DNA of 21,302 nt, from the IMG/VR virus record IMGVR_UViG_3300019487_000940, positions 1-21,302 of that record, one strand, 5' to 3'. Positions within the stretch are counted from its first letter, which is position 1. Each line of letters opens with the position of its first letter. A model generated the notes under the pieces. The model saw only the letters and a program-made list of their open reading frames with translations. It had not been told where the DNA came from and made no database searches. A program made the translations under genes and the position numbers. The stretch is from a virus. Positions 1-6,656 of the stretch are shown in pieces.

Positions 1-812
1 CCGCACTCGACCTGGTGCCGCTCCGTCATGACGCGGCAGACGTGCTGGCCGTGCCGGACGCCCGAGGCGAAGATCAGCACGCTATTTCGGACCTGCGTGT
101 GTTCGATGATCTCCCGGCAGGCCGACAGGACGAGATTGTCCTCGTCCATCAGGTCCTCGACCTCGCCGGCGATGTACTCGCCGCCGCGCACGTGGAGCTG
201 GTCGTAGTCGGGGCGCTGCGATCCCGCCTTCGTCCGCAGCGGGCACAGGAAGCCCTGCACGATCAGCTCGCGGACGCCGATCTCGAAGCAGGCCGCATTG
301 AGGATATTCTCCGGCGCACAGATCGTCCCGCTCTTCATCCGGAACGGCGTGGCCGTCATGCCGATGACCCGCAGTTGCGGATTGATCTTTCGGGCGTCCG
401 TCAGGAACGTGCGGTACATTCCCTCGCCGTCCGGCGGGATCAAATGGGCCTCGTCGACGATGACCAGATCGACCGGCCCGATGTCGCAGGCTTTCTCGTA
501 GATGGACTGGATGCCGGCGATGGTGACGGCGTAGCCCAGGTCGCGGCGCTTCAGCCCCGCCGAGTAGATGCCGACCGGCAGATCGGGCGCGACGAGGTGC
601 AGCTTCTCGGCCGCTTGTTCGAGCAGTTCGCGGACATGGGCGAGGATCAGCACGCGGCCATTCCAGAGCTGCACGGCATCGCGGCAGATCGTCGCCATCA
701 CCGGCGTCTTGCCGCCCGCGGTGGGGATCACCACGCACGGGTTGTCGTCGCGCGTGCGCAGAAACTCGTACACGGCGTCGACGGCTTCGCGCTGGTAGGC
801 TCGCAGTTCCAT
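1..812 (-). CDS. DEAD/DEAH-box superfamily 2 helicase, phage type (3' end beyond window)
   Basis: ATP-dependent nucleic-acid helicase of superfamily 2, probably acting in replication or recombination of the element. It begins at an ATG at 812 that overlaps the stop of the upstream phosphoesterase gene (ATGA) and stays open to the window edge, so about 270 N-terminal residues are visible. Seen: an N-terminal MELRAYQREAV stretch typical of the family's Q-motif region, Walker A variant PTAGGKT at residues 30-36, Walker B/DEAH in VIVDEAH at about 118-123, and motif III-like MTATPF near residue 152. The C-terminal helicase domain lies outside the window. Family knowledge: such helicases are common in phage early operons and resemble type III restriction ResIII helicases. 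A restriction subunit is less likely because no methylase is present and the neighbours are phage recombination genes. Confidence 0.88.
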   Translation of the reverse strand, partial: MELRAYQREAVDAVYEFLRTRDDNPCVVIPTAGGKTPVMATICRDAVQLWNGRVLILAHVRELLEQAAEKLHLVAPDLPVGIYSAGLKRRDLGYAVTIAGIQSIYEKACDIGPVDLVIVDEAHLIPPDGEGMYRTFLTDARKINPQLRVIGMTATPFRMKSGTICAPENILNAACFEIGVRELIVQGFLCPLRTKAGSQRPDYDQLHVRGGEYIAGEVEDLMDEDNLVLSACREIIEHTQVRNSVLIFASGVRHGQHVCRVMTERHQVEC

Positions 813-1582
813 CACGCCACGACCTCCGTCCCGTCCGGCAGGATGCAGCGGTCGTCCATGATCGGGATGGTGTAGAGCGTGTCGCTCCGCCGGCCGAGGT
901 AGCCAAGGATGAACGCGTTGACCCATTCGACCGGACGGCCCGTGCCGTAGAGCGGCACGGGCTTGCACAGGCACCCGGCGCTGCGGGCCTGCACGATCTC
1001 GCCGGGCGACCAGATGTTCTGCACAATCGAGACCTCGGCACGGTGCGTGTGGCCGTGGATGACGCTGCGCCCCTGGCTGATCTGAAGGTGTTGCCGGGTC
1101 GCGTTGCGGCTGTACGACCAGCCGTGCACAGCGATGATGCGGCGGTTGATTGCGTAGTGCGGGTACGTGCCGCCCACGGAGCCGTACGGCACATACGCGC
1201 ATTTCGCGCGGCCCTTGGTCAACTGCACACGCGGCGCAAGCATGGAATAGGCTCCGCGCCCCTCGGCCGTCGCCGCCGCCCAGCGGTCGAGCCGATACTC
1301 GTGATTGCCTTCGACGATCACCAGACGGTCACAGACCTTCTGGAGCCGGTCCAGCAGCGCGTTGGCCGCGCGCAGGTCGTCGACGTAGTCCGTCTCCTTC
1401 ATGCCGTAGGTCGGCGGATGCACCGAGAACTGGCCGCAGTCGAGCAGGTCGCCGAGGCAGATGATCAGATCCGGGCGCAGGCGTTCGGCTGCGCGGCATA
1501 AGACCCGCACCGCCCGCTCGTTCTGGTGAGGGATGTGCACGTCGCCGAAGGCCAGCATTGTTGTGCTGTGGCGCTTCGCCAT
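812..1582 (-). CDS. Calcineurin-like metallophosphoesterase
   Basis: Metal-dependent phosphoesterase of about 256 residues, expected to cleave phosphomono- or diesters or nucleic-acid ends; the substrate cannot be told from sequence. The full metallophosphatase signature is visible: GDVH at residues 13-16, GDLLD at 44-48, GNHE at 92-95 and a GHTH motif near residue 177. I chose the ATG at 1582 because a GGGGAGGAG Shine-Dalgarno stretch precedes it; a GTG one codon upstream is possible. Start and stop overlap both neighbours, so it is translationally coupled to the DUF4406 protein upstream and the helicase downstream. Such phosphoesterases recur in phage replication modules, where they are often annotated simply as metallophosphatases. 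Confidence 0.87.
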   Translation of the reverse strand: MAKRHSTTMLAFGDVHIPHQNERAVRVLCRAAERLRPDLIICLGDLLDCGQFSVHPPTYGMKETDYVDDLRAANALLDRLQKVCDRLVIVEGNHEYRLDRWAAATAEGRGAYSMLAPRVQLTKGRAKCAYVPYGSVGGTYPHYAINRRIIAVHGWSYSRNATRQHLQISQGRSVIHGHTHRAEVSIVQNIWSPGEIVQARSAGCLCKPVPLYGTGRPVEWVNAFILGYLGRRSDTLYTIPIMDDRCILPDGTEVVA

Positions 1583-2238
1583 CACTCCTCCCCCGCGACC
1601 ATCGCCGCCGTGCGGGCGTAGCCGGCGATGTCGACCAGGTTGTCACGCTTGTGGAAGTGGCTCTGGCGCGCCAGCTTGATGGCGATCATGCACAGCGGGA
1701 TGTCCATTGCGGTGATCGGCTGCCCGTCGCGCAGCTTGCGGGCCAGGATGCCTGTCCACATGTACGCCGCCCGCGCGAAATCGTCGGCCGGGGCTCCATA
1801 CTCGGCGCGGCGCACGCCCTCGGTGATGCGCTTGGCCTCGTCGAGCATGGATTCGTCCGGCGGGGGCTCGACCAGCCGCAGCCGGTGAAGCCCGAGCGTC
1901 GGCGTCGGTGGATTCTCCAGCGGCCGCAGCGTGACGGCGTCGATGACCTCGCAGCCCAGCTCGCGGGCGACGGTGTACTCCAGCTTGGCGCCGCGCGAAT
2001 CCTCCCAACCCGGCAGCATCGCGATCGCGTCGCACTGCGCGAGCATGGCCAGGTCGAGCCGCAGGTACGCCTCGCGCCGCAGGTCCTTGCGCCCGCCGAA
2101 GTTCTCGGCCGGGTTGAAGACCTTCCAGCCCGCACTGGCCAGCCGCTCGGCCGCCGCGTGGAACGCCGCGAAGTTGCAATCCGGATAGCCGGACATCGGC
2201 CCGGAGATGTAGATTCGGCTGAGTTGCGGCGGGTTCAT
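1582..2238 (-). CDS. DUF4406 - DUF6378 two-domain phage protein
   Basis: Protein of 218 residues with two recognisable phage-associated parts. The N-terminal half carries the YISGPMSG motif (about residues 9-16), the conserved AGWKVFNPAE segment and a later AMLPGWEDSRGAKLE stretch. These are typical of DUF4406, a family related to nucleoside 2-deoxyribosyltransferases. The C-terminal ~85 residues match DUF6378 in character, with an ITEGVRRAEYG start and a final HKRDNLVDIAGYARTA segment. Exact function is unknown; a nucleotide-metabolising role is inferred from the DUF4406 relation. The ATG at 2238 is preferred over a TTG at 2259 because it starts just before the conserved core. The stop overlaps the phosphoesterase start, so this is the same operon. 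The gene upstream is on the other strand, so this gene may need its own promoter in 2239-2342. Confidence 0.8.
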   Translation of the reverse strand: MNPPQLSRIYISGPMSGYPDCNFAAFHAAAERLASAGWKVFNPAENFGGRKDLRREAYLRLDLAMLAQCDAIAMLPGWEDSRGAKLEYTVARELGCEVIDAVTLRPLENPPTPTLGLHRLRLVEPPPDESMLDEAKRITEGVRRAEYGAPADDFARAAYMWTGILARKLRDGQPITAMDIPLCMIAIKLARQSHFHKRDNLVDIAGYARTAAMVAGEE

Positions 2239-2247
2239 CGTTTCGAT

Positions 2248-2276
2248 TTGCCTATGCAAAGTTCAAGAGCTAAACT
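2248..2276 (+). promoter_or_regulatory. Putative sigma70-type promoter for the 2343-2825 gene
   Basis: TTGCCT (2248-2253), a 17-base spacer and TAAACT (2271-2276) lie about 70 bases upstream of the plus-strand gene start. The match to consensus is moderate (-35 four of six, -10 four of six) and there is no further support. The region is the divergent gap between the DUF4406 gene and the plus-strand gene, where a promoter is expected. Confidence 0.35.
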
Positions 2277-2342
2277 GGCGCTTGCGGTCGGCGATCTATC
2301 ACAAGCGCGCCGGCCCCGAGATAGCCGGAAGGAAAGCGCAGC

Positions 2343-2825
2343 ATGGATGCCAACATTCAGAGTCGCCTTAGGGGGCTGCTTCGGTCTGCTATCGAACACG
2401 AGCCGGCGAACGCCGATGAAAGCGGCGTACAGGGGTTTCTCATCGGAGCAGCCTACGCCTTGATGGAGGCTACGAAGATGGCCAGCACGGAAGGTACGTA
2501 CGAAGGCGCCGGGACAGTGGACTATAGCCCGGCTGCCGCGGCTATGATGAGGGGTCACCCCCCTTCCAAAGGGTGGATTTACGGCTATCATCTGAACAAT
2601 GCCTTGTATAGGTGCGCTGCCCTGTTTGGGCGGATATCGAAGACCACGCATACCCTCCTTGAGCTTGATATGAACACCCGCCAGTTGCTGGAACGTCAGC
2701 ACCTTCGCATGGATAGCCCCGCTACGAGTCGCACCGACGCAAACGAGCTATTGCAGTTTCTGGAGCGCATCACAGATCACTACTTCGGCCATCGCAGAGA
2801 GAGTGACCAGGGAGCCACGCCCTGA
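2343..2825 (+). CDS. Unrecognised 160-residue protein on opposite strand inside the replication operon
   Basis: I do not recognise this protein. It is predicted soluble, with no signal peptide or long hydrophobic segment, and has an alanine-rich helical N-terminal third (GVQGFLIGAAYALMEATKMA). Its C-terminal third is helical and charged (ANELLQFLERITDHYFGHRRESDQG). The ATG at 2343 has an AGGAAAG Shine-Dalgarno sequence about seven bases upstream, which supports this strand over the overlapping minus-strand frame; that frame has poor composition and no good start. GC content is lower than in the flanking genes. A single, oppositely oriented gene inserted between RusA and the DUF4406 gene is the usual layout of a phage cargo ('moron') gene, so an accessory role such as host modification or defence is plausible but only inferred. 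Confidence 0.65.
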   Translation: MDANIQSRLRGLLRSAIEHEPANADESGVQGFLIGAAYALMEATKMASTEGTYEGAGTVDYSPAAAAMMRGHPPSKGWIYGYHLNNALYRCAALFGRISKTTHTLLELDMNTRQLLERQHLRMDSPATSRTDANELLQFLERITDHYFGHRRESDQGATP

Positions 2826-2900
2826 TTTCTACTTGCTCTGGATGTCTATTGATTCGACCTTCTAGGTACTCCCACCGACGCCTCAGGTGGTCACAGGCGA

Positions 2901-3293
2901 TCAGTTCAGACTGCACGGCGGAAATCGCTGGATGATCAGGGCCTGGCATGGGATCTCCGCGATCCGCACGATGACCTTCCCGCTTGCGACGACCTCGGCC
3001 TTCTCCAGGAGCAGCCAGACGATCTGGCTGTCGTCGTGGAATGCGCCGCCGTTCTGGAGCGAGTCGCCGATCGCCTTGAACGTGTTGTCGACGTCGCGTT
3101 TGCGGCGATCGGGCGGGTACAGCTCGACGTGGACGGCCAGGCGGCCGGACTGCGCCGTGACGCCAGCGGCCCGGATGATCGCAACCACCTGCTCGCGGTA
3201 GGTTCGGCCCTTACGACTGATCAACATCCGGCCGCGCCACATGCGCCAGTAGTGATTGACGCTCGGCGGCCAGGGCAGCGTGATGTTGGTCAT
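2901..3293 (-). CDS. rusA: RusA-family Holliday junction resolvase
   Basis: Endodeoxyribonuclease that resolves Holliday junctions produced by phage recombination. At 130 residues it has the usual RusA length. It shows the N-terminal LPWPPSVNHYWR segment (residues 6-17) that opens the RusA fold, and the acidic catalytic cluster DVDN at 67-70, with KAIGDSL following at about 73-79 and FHDDSQI near 85-91. Aspartates 67, 69 and 87/88 correspond to the metal-binding set of the family. The ATG at 3293 has a GAGG ribosome-binding site six bases upstream. It follows the DUF669 gene by 75 bases and fits the recombination module formed by the exonuclease, the AAA ATPase and the probable ssDNA-binding protein. 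Confidence 0.9.
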   Translation of the reverse strand: MTNITLPWPPSVNHYWRMWRGRMLISRKGRTYREQVVAIIRAAGVTAQSGRLAVHVELYPPDRRKRDVDNTFKAIGDSLQNGGAFHDDSQIVWLLLEKAEVVASGKVIVRIAEIPCQALIIQRFPPCSLN

Positions 3294-3368
3294 CCGTGAC
3301 CTCGCGATACATCCATGCCGGTGCGCTCCATCACGCTGCCCGGCGTCCGTGCCGATCCGGTCGCCGCG

Positions 3369-3827
3369 TTAGCGCTTCCACGGCGGAGCCCCGTTATTGC
3401 CCGCCGCTACAGGCGCCCGCGCCAGGGCTGCATCCTTCTTGGCGTAACCCTTGATGACGTTGCCCATCTCGCCGTTGTCGTCGCGTTTCTTCAGGCCCAC
3501 CGTGATGACGAGCGGGATGTTGTGCAACTCGACGCTGTCTTTGGGTGCGGGTACGCCGACGGCGCGGCAGATGGCGGAGAGTTCGGCCCGCGCGATCTTG
3601 ACGGTGGTCGCGTTGGGGTTGTCGAGATTGAGCCGCGACCAGACCAGGCGGCTCTTGTACTCGCCCTCGATCACCTGGAAGGTGAACTGGAGGTACTGGC
3701 CGACGCCCGACTTGGTGGGCTTCATCTCGCTTTCGGTGATCACGGCCAGGTACTTGCCGGCCGGGATGGCCTCGAACGCGAAGTTGGGATCGACCTGATT
3801 TGCGTCAAATCCGTTCAGCGTAGGCAC
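3369..3827 (-). CDS. DUF669 family protein, probable phage ssDNA-binding protein
   Basis: DUF669 proteins are phage-encoded, usually 130-200 residues, lie beside annealases or recombinases, and are thought to bind single-stranded DNA. This 152-residue protein shows the family layout. A PAGKYLAVITESEMKPTKSG segment (about residues 22-41) is followed by a YLQFTFQVIEGEYKSRLVWSR strand region. Next comes the AELSAICRAVGV helix, then NIPLVITVGLKKRDDNGE, and a flexible tail ending in GAPPWKR. The short, partly aromatic tail recalls SSB-type interaction tips, but that is my inference. Start is a GTG at 3827 with AAGGAG seven bases upstream. It lies two bases after the end of the AAA ATPase gene, so the two are cotranscribed. 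Confidence 0.85.
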   Translation of the reverse strand: MPTLNGFDANQVDPNFAFEAIPAGKYLAVITESEMKPTKSGVGQYLQFTFQVIEGEYKSRLVWSRLNLDNPNATTVKIARAELSAICRAVGVPAPKDSVELHNIPLVITVGLKKRDDNGEMGNVIKGYAKKDAALARAPVAAGNNGAPPWKR

Positions 3828-3829
3828 GA

Positions 3830-4612
3830 TCAGACTCCTTTCTCGGTGGTTTCAGCGGTCTCGGTCAGAGGGTTCTCGCCGCGTGCGAGCGCGGCGTAGA
3901 TGCGGTAGTCGAGTGGGAATTCGTCCGGCAGGTTCAGCCGGTTCTTCGCCACGTGCGCTGGACGCTCGGTGGTGCGGATGATCCGCTCGCCGGTGCCGAT
4001 GCCCTGCACGCGCTTGCGGCCGAAGCCCTCCTCCGTGGTCTTGGTGTGGATCGAATACGTGGCGAACAAGACCTCGTCCGCCCATTCCTGGACCAGCGCC
4101 GAGGCCTGCTTGTGCAGGCGCGGGGAGTAGCGGTCGTAGGTGTCCGTCTCCGGGTTGGCGAAACGCTCGATCTGGGCGTGGGCGATCAGGATCACCGACA
4201 TGCCGCGCTCATTGCGCAGCGCATCGAGGCCCTGGAGCACTTCGCGCCAGTTGGTCAGCGCGAAGACGTAGCCCTTGCCGTAGCCGATGTCCTCGATGCT
4301 CTCCACGCTGCGCTTCTGGCACACGTCGGCCCAGATCAACCGTTCGAGCCAGTCGACAGAATCGAGCACCACCGTGCGGTACTCGTGCGGCTCGGTGTAG
4401 AGCTCGCCCAAGGCGGTGATCACGTCCGCGTACTTCGTCGCGAGGGGAAATCGCTGGCAGTCGATGTTGGTCAGGCCATCCTCGGTCTGGATGAAGATCG
4501 GGGCCTCGGCCATCGCGCCGAACGTGCTCTTGCCGACGCCATGCACGCCGTACAGCAGCGTGCGGGGCGGAGCGGCCACGGGTCCCCGCTGCACCTGTTC
4601 AAGCAGTTTCAT
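3830..4612 (-). CDS. AAA_24 / Sak4-like phage ATPase (recombination)
   Basis: RecA-like P-loop ATPase of 260 residues, of the phage nucleotide-binding family (AAA_24, Sak4 type) that promotes single-strand annealing with an SSB partner. Walker A is GVHGVGKST at residues 22-30; the Walker B strand is VVLDSVDW at 81-88. The motif VILIAHAQIERF follows in the middle, and the C-terminal half holds the conserved FGRKRVQGIGTGERIIRTTE region. A much longer N-terminus from 4708 is open, but it is arginine/proline-rich low-complexity sequence. The ATG at 4612 has GGAG nine bases upstream and begins directly before the ATPase fold. It sits between the exonuclease and the DUF669 protein, the usual company of Sak4. 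A generic AAA protein is the alternative. Confidence 0.85.
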   Translation of the reverse strand: MKLLEQVQRGPVAAPPRTLLYGVHGVGKSTFGAMAEAPIFIQTEDGLTNIDCQRFPLATKYADVITALGELYTEPHEYRTVVLDSVDWLERLIWADVCQKRSVESIEDIGYGKGYVFALTNWREVLQGLDALRNERGMSVILIAHAQIERFANPETDTYDRYSPRLHKQASALVQEWADEVLFATYSIHTKTTEEGFGRKRVQGIGTGERIIRTTERPAHVAKNRLNLPDEFPLDYRIYAALARGENPLTETAETTEKGV

Positions 4613-4655
4613 GAGATTGTTCTCCTTCGTCGTTTCATCGCTTCGTCTTCTGTGC

Positions 4656-4729
4656 GTCCGGGGCCGGGGCCGGAACGGGGCCCTCCTCGCCCTCCGTGGC
4701 CGGGACACTTCGTCCGTCCGGCCCCGGAC
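4656..4729. repeat. Inverted repeat, 10-base arms, between exonuclease and ATPase genes
   Basis: GTCCGGGGCC (4656-4665) is the exact reverse complement of GGCCCCGGAC (4720-4729), with 54 bases between. It fills most of the 123-base gap between the two genes of one operon. It has no T-tract, so it is not a classical terminator; it could be an RNA stem that affects processing or relative expression. In sequence this GC-rich, a chance stem is quite possible. Confidence 0.3.
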
Positions 4730-4735
4730 CCGGAT

Positions 4736-5554
4736 TCACAGTCGTTCCACCAGCCGCAGCGACTCGTAGCGCGTGAACCAGTCGCCCGTCTGGCGGCAGC
4801 GCCGCAGGTCGGCCATCGCGTCCGCGTTTTCGCGCTGCGCCTGCTCGAGCACGGGGGACGCGATCTGCCACACGCCGCAGCGGAAGGGCTCGCGTTTTTC
4901 GACCGCGACAATATGGACCGGCAGGACGTGACCCGACGCCTGTTCGACCAGCGCGCGGTAGAACGCGACCTGATGCAGGTAGCCGAAGGCGCGCATCGAA
5001 AGCTCGAATGAGTCGATCTCGTCGGCCGTCTTCAGGTCGACGATCCCGCGATCCTCGACGGGATTGATCCAGTCGATGCGCGCCTGGCACTGGAAGTGCG
5101 CGTACATGCCGCGCACCACGCCTTCGGCCACGCCGTCGCCGAACAACTCGCGGGCGAACAGGTGGTCACGCACAGCCGCGGCCATCTGTTCGACGGTCGC
5201 GGCGTGCGAATCGCTGAGCACCGGATGGCCCTGCCGCTCGGCCCACTCGGCGAACGCCTTCGTCTGCGAGCCGAACGGCTGGCCGGTCTTGGGATTGATG
5301 GGACCGCCGACCGCGAACTCGCGCTGGTAGCGCTCGCGGCCCTCCAGAATCAGCACGTGCGCCGCGCGGCCTACGAGATAGGCAGCCGTGTCGCGCTCGG
5401 GCACCAGGCCCAGTTCCTTCTTGCGGTACAGCAGCGGGCAGCGCCGGAACTCGTTCAGCGCGTGGGCTGACAGAAAGTCCTTCGCCTTGGCGTGATAAAC
5501 CTCTGCCGGCTCGCGGATGAGGAATCGCAGGTCGATGTCGCCTTGCCCGTCCAT
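4736..5554 (-). CDS. RecE/DUF3799-like PD-(D/E)XK exonuclease
   Basis: Double-strand-DNA exonuclease of the PD-(D/E)XK superfamily (exodeoxyribonuclease VIII C-terminal type, DUF3799), which produces 3' tails for the annealase or recombinase downstream. At 272 residues it matches the isolated nuclease domain of RecE. Seen: GRAAHVLILEG at 62-72 (first motif, His66), QARIDW at 157-162 (Asp161), the core motif GIVDLKT at 170-176 (Asp173, Lys175), and a HQVAFYRA helix at 194-201 matching the QxxxY motif of RecB/Cas4-type nucleases. The ATG at 5554 is preceded by GGGAG at five-base spacing. The promoter-like block at 5591-5620 lies about 37 bases upstream, making this the first gene of the recombination operon. 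Confidence 0.88.
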   Translation of the reverse strand: MDGQGDIDLRFLIREPAEVYHAKAKDFLSAHALNEFRRCPLLYRKKELGLVPERDTAAYLVGRAAHVLILEGRERYQREFAVGGPINPKTGQPFGSQTKAFAEWAERQGHPVLSDSHAATVEQMAAAVRDHLFARELFGDGVAEGVVRGMYAHFQCQARIDWINPVEDRGIVDLKTADEIDSFELSMRAFGYLHQVAFYRALVEQASGHVLPVHIVAVEKREPFRCGVWQIASPVLEQAQRENADAMADLRRCRQTGDWFTRYESLRLVERL

Positions 5555-5590
5555 GAGCTCTCCCGTGGGACTGCGCCTCCGTTCGCCTAC

Positions 5591-5620
5591 CTATATCTGC
5601 GTGTGCAGGGAATCTGTCGC
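5591..5620 (-). promoter_or_regulatory. Promoter-like block A (GCGACA-N17-GATATA) before the exonuclease operon
   Basis: On the minus strand GCGACA (5620-5615), a 17-base spacer and GATATA (5597-5592) precede the exonuclease start by 37 bases. The 30-base block matches block B (13990-14019) at 25 of 30 positions without a gap. The two conserved ends, CTGTCGC and CTATATCTGCGTG as read on the plus strand, flank a variable centre. Identical spacing and the same distance to a gene start in both copies argue for a promoter, or a promoter plus operator. The leaders also share GAAC and GCAGTC words. Confidence 0.6.
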
Positions 5621-5626
5621 ACGAGT

Positions 5627-6181
5627 TCACCCCTCCGGCCCCAGGCCGGCGGCGGTGAAGTGGCGACGGATCTCGCGGATGGCCCGGTAGATCGTGCTGC
5701 GGTGCATGCCGAGCCGCCGGGCCGCCTCGCGCGGCTTGTAGTACCGCAGCGCCTCGCAGATTCGCTGGAGCTCGGGCGGCAGATTGGAAACGACTTCTGG
5801 CAAGTCGATGGTCAGGTCCACACGCTCCTGCTCGGACCACTCACCCTGACCCGGGTCGTTGACCGTCGGGCTGAAGTTGGGCATCGCCGAGATCGGCGTT
5901 GGGCGCATCGACTCGTGCTTCTGGCGATTCGCCAGCGAGCGTGCGACGTGCAGGTAGTAGCGGTCGAGCGTGCCGTTGATGAACGTGTTGCGTTGGGAGC
6001 GGCCGGGATTGTGCCGAACACCCGCCTTGAGAAGCTCGGCGATCATCTCCTGGCGCAGGTCTTCGGCCTCCTCGTCGCCGAGGCGGAAGGCCTCGACCAG
6101 GCGCCGGATGCGGTAGTCGATGCGCGCGAGGGCGTAATCGTCGATGCAGTTGTCGGTCGGGAGGGCAGTTTGATCAGCCAT
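5627..6181 (-). CDS. Small sigma-70-like factor of the element
   Basis: Protein of 184 residues resembling small sigma factors encoded by phages and ECF groups. An acidic region-2-like segment (AEDLRQEMIAELLKAG, about residues 40-55) is followed by a helical stretch with RNTFINGTLDRYYLHVARSLANR. A linker comes next, and then a C-terminal region-4-like helix-turn-helix, REAARRLGMHRSTIYRAIREIRR, near 150-172. The C-terminal half is the typical 'LPPELQRICEALRYYKPREAARRLG' pattern of sigma-4 domains. The ATG at 6181 has GGAG eight bases upstream; the longer open frame to 6286 is arginine-rich and lacks a site. It ends 73 bases before the exonuclease start, with block A in between. It could equally be a non-sigma HTH regulator, because region 2 is weakly conserved. 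Confidence 0.7.
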   Translation of the reverse strand: MADQTALPTDNCIDDYALARIDYRIRRLVEAFRLGDEEAEDLRQEMIAELLKAGVRHNPGRSQRNTFINGTLDRYYLHVARSLANRQKHESMRPTPISAMPNFSPTVNDPGQGEWSEQERVDLTIDLPEVVSNLPPELQRICEALRYYKPREAARRLGMHRSTIYRAIREIRRHFTAAGLGPEG

Positions 6182-6211
6182 CTGCAAGTCTCCGGAAAAG
6201 GCGGAAAACTC

Positions 6212-6251
6212 GCGACCCCCAGCGGGCCGCGACGCCCTCCGACGGGGTCGC
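6212..6251. repeat. Inverted repeat in the leader of the sigma-like gene
   Basis: GCGACCCC (6212-6219) pairs with GGGGTCGC (6244-6251) around a 24-base loop, about 30 bases upstream of the sigma-like gene start. It may form a leader stem in its mRNA. No promoter motif could be assigned near it, and chance cannot be excluded in this GC-rich stretch. Confidence 0.25.
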
Positions 6252-6315
6252 AGATGGCGGCGTGAGAATGTCTGCGGCCGCCGCAACCAGCAGCGGCGAC
6301 CGGAAGTTGCGCGCA

Positions 6316-6364
6316 GAAAAAACGCGATTGCAGTTGCAGCCGGCTACTGCAACTGCAATCGCGT
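6316..6364 (-). terminator. Strong rho-independent terminator, minus-strand orientation
   Basis: ACGCGATTGCAGTTGCAG (6322-6339) and its perfect reverse complement (6347-6364) form an 18-base-pair stem with a 7-base loop. Read on the minus strand the stem is followed directly by six T residues (6322-6317). On the plus strand no T-run follows. It would stop leftward transcription about 140 bases before the sigma-like gene, although no minus-strand gene is recognisable to its right until 8898. Confidence 0.8.
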
Positions 6365-6577
6365 CCTCGGGAGCAGCGGCCTCAGCGCCGCCGCTATGGC
6401 AGGGGTGGACACATTCAGGAGGAACGGCAGGAAAGAGACGCTCCGCAGGAGCGCGGGCCCGACACGAGGAGGTGGCCGCCGCGGCGAGCCGCTTACGTCA
6501 TCCGGATCGCTCGCCTTGCACCGCCGCTTCGACATGGTCATTGCCAGAGGCGGTTGGCGGACCAGCGGACGGCGCAC
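6365..6577. other. Intergenic region between terminator and AbiE promoter, no gene seen
   Basis: The non-coding gap between the sigma-like gene and AbiEi runs from 6182 to 6656. Apart from the leader repeat, the terminator and the AbiE promoter listed separately, it is GC-rich sequence. Open frames exist on both strands, but they are arginine/proline-rich, lack ribosome-binding sites and resemble no family I know. Confidence 0.6.
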
Positions 6578-6605
6578 TTGACTCCCGGTCGCACGCGGGT
6601 ACAGT
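6578..6605 (+). promoter_or_regulatory. Putative promoter of the abiE operon
   Basis: TTGACT (6578-6583) and TACAGT (6600-6605) are separated by 16 bases, about 50 bases before the chosen AbiEi start at 6657. The ATG at 6606 would fall inside or upstream of the transcription start, which supports the downstream start. AbiE operons are known to be autorepressed by the AbiEi wHTH domain at inverted repeats near the promoter; I did not find a clear inverted repeat here. Confidence 0.5.
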
Positions 6606-6656
6606 ATGTGTGCGGTTTGTTCGGCCGGGTCGGCAATACGCCAAACGGACTGTACC

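Noticed and set aside
1-812. Helicase considered as a type III or type I restriction subunit
   Set aside because: No methyltransferase or specificity gene is present and the operon is phage recombination-like.
82-1194. A 370-codon minus-strand frame overlapping helicase and phosphoesterase
   Set aside because: It runs out of phase across two genes with clear motifs, and is Arg/Ala/Thr/Ser-rich.
1558-2463. A 301-codon plus-strand frame opposite the DUF4406 gene
   Set aside because: Antisense shadow; the minus-strand frame has the ISGPMSG motif and coupled start and stop.
2235-2702. A minus-strand frame opposite the 2343-2825 gene
   Set aside because: No ribosome-binding site, irregular composition, and it would overlap the start of the DUF4406 gene; the plus strand is better supported.
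3953-5011. A 352-codon plus-strand open frame opposite the ATPase and exonuclease
   Set aside because: Composition is that of an antisense shadow; the minus strand encodes clear Walker and PD-(D/E)XK motifs.
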